Assembly (NCBI RefSeq): GCF_963675165.1
Contig: NC_087388.1
Coordinates: 4,159,047 to 4,223,046 of the forward strand
Direction of reading: 5' to 3'
Origin: Halichondria panicea
Taxonomy: Eukaryota > Porifera > Demospongiae > Suberitida > Halichondriidae
DNA: 64,000 nt
The translations under genes and the position numbers were made by a program. Within the stretch, counting starts at the first letter, position 1. Each line of letters starts with the position of its first letter. The notes below the pieces were generated by a model. It was given only the letters and a program-made list of their open reading frames with translations, ran no database searches and had not been told where the DNA came from. This document shows positions 33,635 to 44,221 of the stretch, piece by piece.

Positions 33635-34408
33635 TCATAGATGCAACAGAAGAATTAAGAGTGCTGTAAGTACATGAGCGCTAAATTTAGCAAACCGTAA
33701 TGTAAAGTAATTGTAATATTTACTTACGTGGGCACTGATTTCGTGGAACACATTTATTCTTGTTCTTATCAATAACCTGTCCTGCAGGACACTCACATCT
33801 TTGTGTGCATTGATGTGTACAGAAACGGAAACGGAAGGGGGTGGTGCAGTAAGCAGTACAGGCCGACGCGCAAAACTTGAATATCTGGCCTTGGACGGGG
33901 CACACCACTGCATTAAAGGGCGGGGTGTAAATTACAGATCAGAGTTTTCGATAAGATAGCTGTAACTATATACACTTACGACACATACATACTCTGAAAA
34001 ATTATTGCATAAAAATGTATGTGAAATTGTATGAACAATGTGTGGCCTCGTATGAAAGAAACTCAAAAATTGCAGAAAAATTAGCAGTATAAATAGTATG
34101 ATAGCATTTCGATAGAGAGACACCTGCAATGGAGTCGAAAACAAATAGGGTTCGCATATGGCAGCCACGTGAGCAGGCTCATGCATGCAGTTATAAACAG
34201 CCAGACATGCAGACAAACAAACATCGACTACAGTAGGCAAGTATAGTCTCGCGGCCATGCACCTATGTGCCTCGGGTTATGAGCAACGTGCTATTATTGC
34301 ATGCATGGGAAATAATTCACCTGTATTTTGGTGAGATTGAAAAATAGATCCAGCAGACGCTATGGTTCCCATAGCAACGACGGTGAACAGTAGAATTAAG
34401 TTCTTCAT
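33635..34408 (-). CDS. Secreted TIL-domain (trypsin inhibitor-like) protein, three exons
   Basis: Minus-strand exons are 34321-34408, 33728-33907 and 33635-33663, with phases 1 and 1, giving 98 aa. Exon 1 encodes a signal peptide (MKNLILLFTVVAMGTIASAG). Exon 2 encodes one complete TIL domain with ten cysteines in the canonical pattern, from VVCPVQGQIFKFC through CECPAGQVI to CVPRNQCP. TIL domains are five-disulfide inhibitors of serine proteases and also occur as parts of VWF and mucins. The last exon, adding PLLILLLHL and a TGA, is short and hydrophobic and is the weakest part of the model; an alternative 3' exon is possible. The start lies 596 bp from the divergent NLP-like gene. Confidence 0.72.
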
Positions 34409-35003
34409 CTTTGTTGACAGTTTTATTTAAAATGTCTTGTATTGCTATATTAAAGATTCTGGAACTATGAGGTGCCGTTTGTGTCAAAACTATGTAAATG
34501 GAGACATTATATATATTACTAAGTGTATTACAAGTGAACTACACTTTCATGTAAGTGTATTACAAGGGAACTACACTTTCATGTAAGTGTATTACAAGTG
34601 AACTACACTTTCATGTAAGTGTATTACAAGGAAACTACACTTTCATGTAAGTGTATTACAAGTGAACTACACTTTCATGTAAGTGTATTACAAGGGAACC
34701 ACACTTTCATGTAAGTGTATTACATCACGTCATTGAAGAGCCCGTGAAGTGCATTTGATTATGCATGCATGCAATAGCTATAGCTATATAGCTAGCTGTA
34801 TATTAATACTATATCAGGTGCTCCTGCTAGTGTCTTGCATGCCATGGTTCCTAGCTGATGGTTTCTGCATCCCATGCATGGTTCCTGTATACTATATGGG
34901 TTCCTGCATGCATGCCATGGGTGCATGATATGGTTCTTGCATATAAACCCGAGGCTCGTGCTCAGTTATCCTACTTTTGTAGTGATTATAACTGACGAGG
35001 ATA
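34409..35003. promoter_or_regulatory. Divergent promoter region of the TIL and NLP-like genes
   Basis: This intergenic stretch separates the TIL gene (minus) and the NLP-like gene (plus), and must contain both promoters. It carries the 32-bp tandem array (34521-34724) and a TGCATGCATGC-rich segment with repeated ATGGTTCCTGC motifs at 34840-34940. A possible TATA-like ATATAAA lies at about 34940-34946, some 60 bp before the plus-strand ATG. Confidence 0.5.
34521..34724. repeat. Tandem array of six 32-bp units, each a potential hairpin
   Basis: The unit AAGTGTATTACAAGTGAACT followed by ACACTTTCATGT is repeated exactly every 32 bp from 34521 to 34712, and a 12-bp partial unit follows. Within each unit AAGTGTA and TACACTT are inverted and can pair around a 12-nt loop. 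The centre alternates: units 1, 3 and 5 read CAAGTGAAC, while units 2, 4 and 6 read CAAGGGAAC, CAAGGAAAC and CAAGGGAACC. This indicates expansion as 64-bp dimers. Confidence 0.95.
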
Positions 35004-35738
35004 ATGCAGACAACTGGAGTTTACACTGTTCTACTAGCAACATGCTTCTTAGCATTGTGTGCCGCTCTCAATACAAACGAAGCAAACAAGTATCGCCCCA
35101 TCTACAAATTCGATGGTTCAGCTTCAAGCTATTGTTATCCTGATACCGCCACCAGCGGCAACGATGGCCGATGTATAACTTCTCTGAATCAACGATCCCC
35201 CGTGTACACTCAGCAGAAAACCTGCGGATCTTACACAGTCTTTACTTACTATCTCTGGTATGGAAAACAGAAAGGCTGCATTGCGTTGTTTGACAAAGGC
35301 CATGGAAATGACTGGGAGCGTGTGTCTGTGTTTGTCCAAGGTGGTCAAGTCAAGAAAGTTGTTTATCATCAACACAGTGGACACTACACTCGTAAGCGTG
35401 GGAAATTTGAGAGAGAAGGAGAGCGGCCAATTGTCTACATTGGCAAAGTTGCGCATGGTTCATATCACCACAAATGTGATGGGAAATGTTCTTTTGTTGA
35501 ATTCTTTAAGTATGGATGCCTCGGCACTGTCAACTATTGTCAGGGTGGCTGTGGCTATTGGGACGACTTCAGACACCCCGGACCAACGCTCAGAGATGTC
35601 CAAGTCGTGGATCTTCAACCTGGAACAACTATCAGTGGAATAAGTCGTCCAGCTCGCGATGTCTGCTCTGTATCTGATTGTAAGGGTTCGGGCTCTCGTA
35701 TCCTGACCACATCAGGCTGTTGGCAGAACAGCCCTTAG
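35004..35738 (+). CDS. Secreted protein with an NLP/NPP1-like core (244 aa, single exon)
   Basis: An intact 245-codon frame with a clear N-terminal signal peptide (residues 1-21; hydrophobic VLLATCFLALCAAL). Residues 99-105 read GHGNDWE, at the position of the GHRHDWE heptapeptide of necrosis- and ethylene-inducing (NLP, NPP1) proteins, followed by RVSVFV and, at 124-128, HSGHY, like the Ser-x-His-Gly motif of the same fold. The mature part has about 14 cysteines, more than type I or II NLPs. The second His of the heptapeptide, which binds the metal in cytolytic NLPs, is Asn here. Related folds without cytolytic activity (Vps62-like) share D-W-E, so neither toxicity nor lipid target can be inferred. 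The start is supported by the signal peptide, and AATAAA follows the stop at 35752. Confidence 0.65.
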   Translation: MQTTGVYTVLLATCFLALCAALNTNEANKYRPIYKFDGSASSYCYPDTATSGNDGRCITSLNQRSPVYTQQKTCGSYTVFTYYLWYGKQKGCIALFDKGHGNDWERVSVFVQGGQVKKVVYHQHSGHYTRKRGKFEREGERPIVYIGKVAHGSYHHKCDGKCSFVEFFKYGCLGTVNYCQGGCGYWDDFRHPGPTLRDVQVVDLQPGTTISGISRPARDVCSVSDCKGSGSRILTTSGCWQNSP

Positions 35739-36671
35739 CTAATTGAGAGCTTAATAAAGGAGTTCATGCTGTGACTGAATTGTATATAGATAAAGCTATA
35801 TAATTATAGATGATCAAACATTGAAAGCCTAACTTGTAGAATTTACACTCATGATTGTGTAGATGCTTGCACCCTGACAGCAGATGCTTGCTTGAAATAT
35901 TAATGCTCTGTTGACTGAATTTACATGTGTGGACTGCATGTGCTTTGCATTCTGCCGCCTAGACTATGCAGAGCTTGACAAATTATGCTAGCATAATTTT
36001 TTGTAATAGGAAGGCTTCTAGGAGCTAGCTGTATATTATAGGGCACTTAGCTATAGTATAATTTTGCAGCATAAAATGTTTCTCAAATTAGGAGATCGAC
36101 ATCACTAAGTGCATGGTGGAAAGATCATCAGAATGAGCTACCAGGGGCTGAGGCATGTTGATGTTGCTGGCAACCTAGTCTATAGGGGCCATGCATGGCA
36201 GACCTAATATCTCGGGGGCAAAAAATCAAGTATATAGAAGTAGGATTTTCTCCCTTTGCCCCCTGAGAAACCATAATGTTATGGTTTGTTGTGTATACAT
36301 AAGTTTAATTAACTAAAGTAAACATAAAACTTATCGTTACAAACTCGTAAATCAGTATGCTAGCTATCACCCCATGAACGAAGTTGACCAGTCGAAACAA
36401 ATGTAACTGACACATGAGGACACATAATTATTATATACAAACTTGTAAATCAGTAACACCCCATGGACCTCTTGCATCTGCATGAGGAATGTTTCTGGAC
36501 CCGTACAGCAATGCACTTGTTGGTCCTGGTTTCTGGCAGTATTCCTCAGTGTAATTGGAAGCTGTCTCTGTATTGTGTGTGAATAGCTTTGATACTCTAC
36601 TATTTCTGAAAATTAAAATTAATGATAATTTTTATTGACTTTATCTTGGAAAGGATTGTAAACGACAGTGC
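35739..36671. other. Intergenic region
   Basis: It contains the 3' UTR of the NLP-like gene and AT-rich sequence. A weak inverted pair (CTCGGGGGCAAA near 36210 and TTTGCCCCCTGAG near 36255) suggests a small degraded element. No gene recognised. Confidence 0.4.
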
Positions 36672-37821
36672 TCAACTCAATTTGATGACTCTGACTTTTT
36701 TGAAGCAACATTTTTTACTGTATAAGCAAGGAAGATTGAGGTACACAGGTAAAGTGGTATATCCAGAAAAGACAGTGTCTTATACATCGATTGATCTTAT
36801 ACATACATTGTGTATAAAGTTTACCTTACCACACAACAGCTAGAATAATGAGTGTCACCAAAACAATAGTTACTGCTATAACTCCCACTATCACTCCGGT
36901 AAGTGCTGCACCACTCCGCACGGTTGGAGTAGAAGGAGTAAGCTCAAAAGTGGGAAGGAATCTGTTTATTTCGTAGACTTCTGCAGCATTCTATACACAA
37001 GTTTTAACAGACTCTGGTGACAAAATTACACTGTTAACTTAGATTAGTTACCATTATTGCGTGCTCCAAATTATCTTTTGAGAGATAAGCTTCATCAACT
37101 TGAACATACACAACAAACATCACATTTTCTCCATCTTTTTTCTTGATGAGGAAAGTCGGAATGGCAACATTTGCTGAAAAGATAACAAGTTGGGTGACTC
37201 TGGAATGGAAAAATTTATTATAGAACGAGTCTTTATGCTGTCACAATACATGTGGCATATATGCATCTATATAGTCAAAGCGTATACTTCGTTAAGTTTT
37301 CCTGGCATCTATAGACAAAGTGTTTATATACATTTGGATCTCTCCTGATGGAAGTATCAACTTGCAGGATACTGAGGTGCAATAGGTATTGACAGCAATT
37401 GCAGTTGTTTCTCTAAATAGTTGCTGACGATCTGGCCTGAACTGCAATGATGTATTGAACAGATTTATCGATAATAATTACAAGTGTAATAATTCTGAGC
37501 CAGCTTACTGTGTCAGGTGTCAATGTTGAAGAGGTGAAATCCACACTGTTTTCAATGCTGGTTTCATCAATAATCACATCAACTATGGGTGGTGGCTCAT
37601 TCCTCACTCCTATATATATATAACAAGCAGTATTATTCGCATGGTTTAGTCTTTTCTTGATAATTACAGTCACTCACGTTGACAGGAACCATTTGTTAGG
37701 TTGCTGTAACCAGCTGCACAAGTACACTCAAAAGATCCTTTGGTATTTATACATTGAGAATTTGGGTCATTTTCACAGAGGTCAATCGAAATAAAAGCAG
37801 CTTGAAAACATTCATCGATAT
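36672..37821 (-). pseudogene. 5'-truncated third copy of gene A/B: last EGF, juxtamembrane domain and TM exons
   Basis: Six minus-strand exons correspond to gene A exons 15-20: 37678-37821, 37509-37609, 37332-37441, 37052-37199, 36830-36990 and 36672-36717. Lengths are 144, 101, 110, 148 and 161 nt against 147, 101, 110, 148 and 161 in gene A, with all splice sites intact and protein nearly identical. Intron homology with gene A runs to about 37890 and stops. In the last exon a small deletion after CKKCCF shifts the frame, so the cytoplasmic tail ends after about ten changed residues at 36672-36674. No upstream EGF, VWD or IgGFc exons and no signal exon are seen. It is probably a partial inverted duplication rather than a working gene, but its open exons leave expression possible. 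Confidence 0.8.
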
Positions 37822-37889
37822 CTGCCAAAAATAACACATTGGATATAATTTTTAATGCGCAAAAGCCTTGCTGCTAGAACGTTTGGTTA

Positions 37890-38695
37890 AAGTTAATATG
37901 GCTGTATTACTGTTTTGGAGTGCTTTTGTAATTGCTACCATGTAGTGTAATTGTTATCGCTAAGATACATGTCCTTATCTCCCTGCATGTAGCTGCTATA
38001 CTTTATTCATTCGCCTTCGTTCCGCTAGATTTAGATCTACTCATTTACACACCGGCTACTATTTTCTCCTTAATAAAGACGCAACAGGCAACTGACTATA
38101 CTATCTCAATGAAGAATCCTGATTAAGACTATAATAATAATTATGGGCCGCCCTGAGTCATTAACATGTGCCAAAATACTAATATGCAAAACTTAATGAA
38201 ACGATCTTTACCAAAAATTAACATTGCCGCCTACCTACAGTGTGTAATCAAGGGCGTATAATCTAGAGAGTAGAAATTATTGAGTATTTACATAAATAAT
38301 TTAGACTTCAGTGTAGGTGCTTCAATATAATTGTTCCCCATGGCAACCTAAGGCGGTAGGTGTGTGATTGCTTTTACCCTTAGCATTGTAAAACACCAAC
38401 CGATGTCCGCTAAGGTCTGGAGCTCTGTCACAACATCAGTGGATAGTTTATCTAACTTATTATGCATGCATGGTTTAACATAGTTTACATAAGTACACAC
38501 GCTGTATCGTACTCTATTTTAGGGTGCTTTTTGGTTAGCGATGGAACTCGAGCAGCTAAGGTCTAATTGTCAATTACATTCCGTGGTAGATCTATTGTCA
38601 TAATTATTATGTCGTGAATATAATTATGGCTTGCAGGCTATATGAAACAATGCAAGTAAAATTTTACTATTGTCTATAGCTATCAAGATTGTAAG
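37890..38695. other. Region upstream of gene C
   Basis: AT-rich DNA between the breakpoint of the truncated gene A copy and the gene C start codon. It should contain the gene C promoter. CATGG...CCTAAGGCGGTAGG at about 38339-38360 and GCCGCCTACCTACAG at 38226-38240 form a weak inverted pair, perhaps a small degraded element. No coding exon seen. Confidence 0.4.
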
Positions 38696-41600
38696 ATGAA
38701 TTTCACCTCCATCCTTTGGCCTTTGCTCTTTTTTATTTGGATATCTGTTTCATTGTCTTCATCTCAAAGCGGGTAAGTCTGCGTAGCATATAGAATTAAC
38801 AGAAGGCAGCACCCTCCATTTTAATATAGTCATCATGCATGCTGTAACTTAATTATCTTGCATGCACAACTCAGGTCAGATTGTCACAATGGATTTATGC
38901 ATTGCTATTCAACTCAAACATTTATTTTGTTTTCGCAGTGTATGCTACACAATAACTTCTCAACAAAGGACGGTTGTTGCCTACAACACCAGGAGTCAGA
39001 AACATCATTATCAATGTGGCTCATGGCTACGTCGTCGCCGCCGCTGTGAAAGGTAAACAGATGTTGTGTTAATAGTTAAGCAAGATGGCCTCAACTGTGC
39101 TTTTGGTTCCGAGTTTAGTAGCAGAGATTGCTTATTAGTTTTCATGTGAGCTTAAGTAAAACTAATTTTTGTGTCATGCATTCAATTTGATGTACTGTAA
39201 CATTTATATGCATCCTTTATATCTATCATGCAGTTACAGTACAGTCCAATTCAGTTTTGAGAGGCTCCAAACGTTTTACATGCAAAACAGTGTATGCTGT
39301 CGTGGTTTCACTGAAGTCCGAGGCAGATGTACACGTAGGTTCTTTTTACTACTACGTTGCATGCAACATATAATACACTTATTACTGAATACAGGGCCAA
39401 TTATGCTGACTCCGAATTATGGTCACTTGTTTGGAGGGACTCCTGTTCTGGTCTCTGGTCCATACTTTACTACCACTGACAACATTACCTGCCAGTTTGG
39501 AGATGTTACCATGGCAGCTATGTATATCAATGAAGGAGAAGTTTTGTGCGTATCTCCGAGGCTTGAGAAAATTGGGGAAACACCGTTTATTGTGTACGTG
39601 GTTGCCAGTGATGGAGTCACCTCTCGGTTTGATTCCACCTTTAACACAAGTAAGTTTCCAATTTCCTCATACCAGTGACTCACTTTAAATTCTTTAGTCT
39701 CTCCCGATCGTGCTCATGTGGTGGACATTAGCTCTCCAACTGTTATGCTCCAGCCCATCAGTGCTGCCACCATAACATGGACTCCCGAGGACATCACCCC
39801 GAGCCATCTACCAGCAACCACAAATGTGAATATCGATATTACATTATACAAACAGGAGTACACACAGATTGAGAGAGAGTGGAAAGTTAACTGGGAAAGT
39901 GCTACTGTTTTGGCATTGAGTGTACCAGTTGAAGATCGTGAAGCTCAAGTATTCATTCCACCGCTGGCTCTGAACTGCAGACTACCATTACATGATAACA
40001 CACGATATGTGGACGTTGGACTATGCCCTGTGATCGTGAAGGTATCAATTAGTGATAACAGCAACGTTAATAGTGATTCAATCTCACTCCCCGATTCTAT
40101 TGGTACTTGGTCAGGAATGATGTACATGGAGTCAAGTTTTCCAGAACCTAATTTACGTGCCATATGTGATCGCTGGGGTGATTATGAAATGGATTCCAGT
40201 GTAACTGGTCCGAATTTACTTCAACAAGTAATTCCCTGTCCACCAACAGAGGCAGCTGCTAGAAACGATCGTGCTTTTGAAGAAGAAAAAATAACTTCTC
40301 TTTACAGAGCAACCAGTTACTCGCAAAAAACAATGGTATTCTTTCATCCTGGTGTTACATCTTGCTATCGACAATTTACGTAAGTAATTGGATGACTAAT
40401 GCTTATAATTATAGGCCAAACTTGTTTGCCATGATTCTGTACAGACCAAACTCTGACGGTGTTGGACAGCAGTGCTGCTACAGACCAAGTGGTAGCCTAC
40501 TCAGAGGGGAACCTTCAGGAGGAAGTATTGACATTATGTCTCCGAAAATTGACTACAACAGACATCTCTCCGATGACATCATCCCCTTCATTTATTGCTG
40601 CAAGGGCCAGAATGAGCGAACGAATTGCAACGAGTACTATCAATGGAGGCCTTCAGGCCTGGAGGCTCAGTATCGATTGCCAGTGCCAGGTACTTGATAA
40701 TTATAATTATGGTCTATTATATACAGGGTTATGGGTTGATGTGACATTAGTGCATACTTTACCACAAACATATCATGTAGAGTGTATTACAGAAGGGAAG
40801 TGAAAGATGCCACAAATTGCTAATATCAAATACATGCAGGAAATAAAAGATACCACAGGTTTTTACTATTCAGAAATGCAAGAATTGTGCTCTTTTTTAT
40901 GCAGCTTGTATCTATGGGGATCCACACATAATCACCTTGGATGGCCTCAAATACACATTTAATGGCAAGGGAGAGTTCACGATGATTGAGACAAGTGACA
41001 ACTCCTTCACACTTCAAGGAAGAATGGACACTATTCTTAACTCTGACGGCACCCCCACTCCAGGAACTGTGTTCACTGCTCTTGTGGCAAGAGAAGAAAA
41101 CCATAATACCACCGTGCAATTTAATCTCCAGGAGAATGTGATACGAATTCGAGTGAATCATAGGGTAGTTAATTTGGCTGGTATTTCAGAATTGATCAAG
41201 GACAATGTGACTGTCACAGAAAATGGGAACAGTACAATTAGTGCGTTTTTCAAAGGAGGAGCCAAGATGGAGATTAAGGTTGAGAATGGAATCATCTCAG
41301 TCATGTTGATCACTCTGCCAAGCTATCTGAAAGGGGAGACCCGAGGACTGATGGGCACTTTCAATGAAGATACGAGTGATGACTTGGTTCCAAAATCTGA
41401 AGAAAAGGCGATTCCTTCTAATTCTTCGCTAGAAAACATTCATTACATGTTTGGAATGACATGTGAGTACAGTTCAGGTACATGCAATTTCATCGTTTTA
41501 TTCCTTTTTTCCAGGGATACTAAAGTCAGTAAATGAGAGCCTCTTCACTTACAATGCCCAAGAAAATTTCGCACATTTCTATGATCCAAATTTCAACCCA

Positions 41601-43591
41601 GTATTTGAAACCGCCTTCAAGAACGCAGATCTTGAAGACAAGGCGAGAGAAGTTTGTGGAAATGATGAGTACTGTCTCTTTGACATAGCGGCTACTAACA
41701 ATGTGGAGATAGGAAAAGCCACAATGCGAGGAGTGGAGAGCTTTGACAATATTGTAGTAATGTCTGCTCCAGGTACATGGTTTTCTTGTCATTGAATTTG
41801 ATCAAGTAGTATAAATTTCCCTTACTGTATTTATAATTAATATACCTTCAGTTGAGTGTGATCCTCCCTGTGTGAATGGAGCTTGCGTTCAGAATAACAA
41901 TTGCAGTTGCAGTGAAGGATATGACGGAGACACATGTGATATTGCAGGTATCATAATGTGTTAATGGTTGCTCACAAATTAGTAGGTCTGGTACGTTGCA
42001 GTGATGTCAAGGTGCGATACAAATATCTGCCAAAACAATGGAAGTTGTGTGAAGCATGTACTAACAGTGACATGTGACTGTCCAGAAGGATTTATTGGAT
42101 CCTTCTGCCAAGATAAAGGTGACCATGTTAAAATGTTTTTTCCCTTGTGTAAATATTATTGTAGTATGCATAATTATGGTTGTTTGAGTCCCCACTAGAT
42201 CTACAGCGATTGACTGTATACACTATGGTGGTAACTGTACATGTGATTATCAGCTGAACCTGATTACTATTTCTGCAGAGCCACCATTCCATATTACGTT
42301 GGTGAATGGCAGTCCCAGAGTTAGTGATCAAACTCTTTATGCTGATTTTGTAGCAAGTATGCCCATTAAGTCTGCTGAGTGTCTTCTCATTGGTGGAAGA
42401 AAAATTGATTGTAAGATTTGGATAATTATTATGATTCCTCTTACATTTACTTGAAATGCTTCAGGTACCAATGGAAATGTGCAATACAACAACGTTCCTA
42501 CTGGTTCCTTTGTTCTTCTTATTCAAGTTATATCGATGTCTGGGGAGCGAACCACAGTTAGAAGGACTGTGCATGTTGGTAAGCGCTTGCTTCGTGCTGT
42601 CTCAGCATGCATGTACAATATTTTGTTTGCTCTATAATAGTAACACTTGAATAAAATTGATGTAGACTGCTAGTATAGTAATTGTACGTATTAACAGAGG
42701 CCATTTGCTGATTTGATCTTTAGTTTTGTGAACTTAGTGTCTGAGTGCTGTCTTTCACGCTTCTATCAAGAATATCAGCGAATTAACTTCGATTGGCTGG
42801 CGCCAAATACTCATTTTGGCTTCCTATATATCATGCAGAATTATGTTAAAACTGTACATGCAGGAGAGAGTGGCGATGAACAGTTCTGTGCTGTCCACTT
42901 GATCAACGAGGGAGTGACTGTTGACCAAAGGTCTGCCTCTATCTTCTTTAGAGGAACCGAGGCGGTGAAATCCTACCTCTGTAGACTGAGTGATCCAGAC
43001 ATTACTAATTCTGACTTTACAACATGTGAGACATCAATAGAATGCTTGGATTATACATGCATGCACTGTTCTAAATGAACGTATATTCTGCATGATTGAT
43101 CCACATGCACAAAGCTCAATGACAGATCTACCAGCTATATATTATGTGTAGCTATTAACACCATGCAGTACCAAAGCCACAGGAAAGCTTTGTGGTTTTC
43201 CTGTTGCAAGGCACACATACACTTATATATACCGTAAATATTCGTGGTTGAGCAATATTTAGTCACTTCGTGGATAATATTTTCGTAGTTGCTGCTTGCA
43301 CTGCAGATAAAGGGCAGTATTAGGCAAGGTCGCTTCTTTCGTAGGTGTAAAATATTCGTAGTCTGATCTCCAACCACAAAAACCGCGAATATTTTATCCC
43401 CTGGAAATTAACAGCTACATGGCACACTCAGGCACTTTGACTCTAATATTCATTCGACTTTTTTGTTTTATTCAGGTCGAAGTCCGATTCGTTATCAAGA
43501 CTTGAAAGTTGGTGAATATCGGTTTCAAGTGCTTCCTATTGGCTGTGGCACTCGACGAAAGAAACTCTCTCTGAAGTTTGAAGTTTACTAG
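38696..43591 (+). CDS. Gene C: secreted EMI-TIG-AMOP-VWD-EGF mosaic protein (1018 aa, 14 exons)
   Basis: Exons: 38696-38772, 38939-39052, 39234-39334, 39395-39649, 39698-40379, 40415-40689, 40905-41462, 41515-41772, 41852-41947, 42002-42118, 42279-42410, 42465-42578, 42864-43025, 43476-43591. All phases agree and the sum is 3057 nt. Exon 1 encodes a signal peptide. Exons 2-3 form an EMI domain (VCYT ... CGSW ... VCCRGF). Exon 4 is an IPT/TIG domain (LTPNYGHLFGGTPVLVSG). Exons 5-6 hold AMOP (CDRW, PCPPTEAAARND, SCYRQ, GQQCCYRPSG). Exon 7 is VWD (YGDPHIITLDG, with GDPH). Exons 9 and 10 are one EGF each. Exons 11-14 form two repeats with the pattern C-x(n)-C/RSP-Y-x-L-x-x-G-x-Y-x-V, an Ig-like module. 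There is no TM helix, so the product is secreted. The AMOP-VWD core recalls SUSD2, MUC4 and Drosophila Mesh; the EMI/TIG start makes a different order. The role is probably adhesion or matrix. Confidence 0.85.
43231..43396. mobile_element. MITE-like sequence in the last intron of gene C
   Basis: CCGTAAATATTCGTGGTTG at the left and CAACCACAAAAACCGCGAAT at the right are imperfect inverted repeats, with TTCGTGG and TTCGTAG motifs between. The termini resemble the TTCGCG-rich elements at 33050-33202 and 59412-59630. No ORF. Confidence 0.45.
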
Positions 43592-44221
43592 AGATAATGT
43601 ATACACAACCACAATTCATGCATACATAATACATTGAGACCGATACTTTTACTATCCTTTTATGTATTTATGATCGATCTTTAATTATTGTGCATGCACT
43701 GGTTCAAAATATTGTGCCTCACTATTATATTAAATGCAAACTAGTAAATTATTCTAGCTTGCACTAGAACTTACCAGAGAAAATCGAGAAAGAGTGTTGA
43801 TGAAGAGTTTATAATTAGTGCTGCTGGATGTTACATTTTAATGGAAGAGTTGCCTCTGTCCTATTATATGCTGTGATATTACCTATAATTATACATAGAT
43901 TAATGGTTCAGAAATAGCTCTATAGATTTGACTGACTGTGACAACCTTTGACCTTTGTGTAACTGTTGCAACAAAATTCGAATACCCAAATATCAATACT
44001 TAAACATAATTATAATTTGACTTGCCATAGACGTTCCTATAATTATAGAGACAACGGCTACTAATTGAGACAACTTTTGATAATTGAAATGATGGCATAG
44101 AAAAGGCCACAGGGGGAATTAAATCAATAGAGTTTTTAGCAGTATAAATGATTTACAGTACTATACATTAGTTTGTGCGACAGTTCATTTTTGTTTATAA
44201 TTAGTTTAATTCTTTGCTCAG
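43592..44221. other. Convergent 3' region between genes C and B
   Basis: 630 bp of AT-rich DNA holding the 3' UTRs of gene C (plus) and gene B (minus). No ORF, RNA gene or transposon end recognised. Confidence 0.45.

Noticed and set aside
34521-34724. Regular repeat array as a CRISPR
   Set aside because: Units are contiguous without unique spacers and the genome is eukaryotic.
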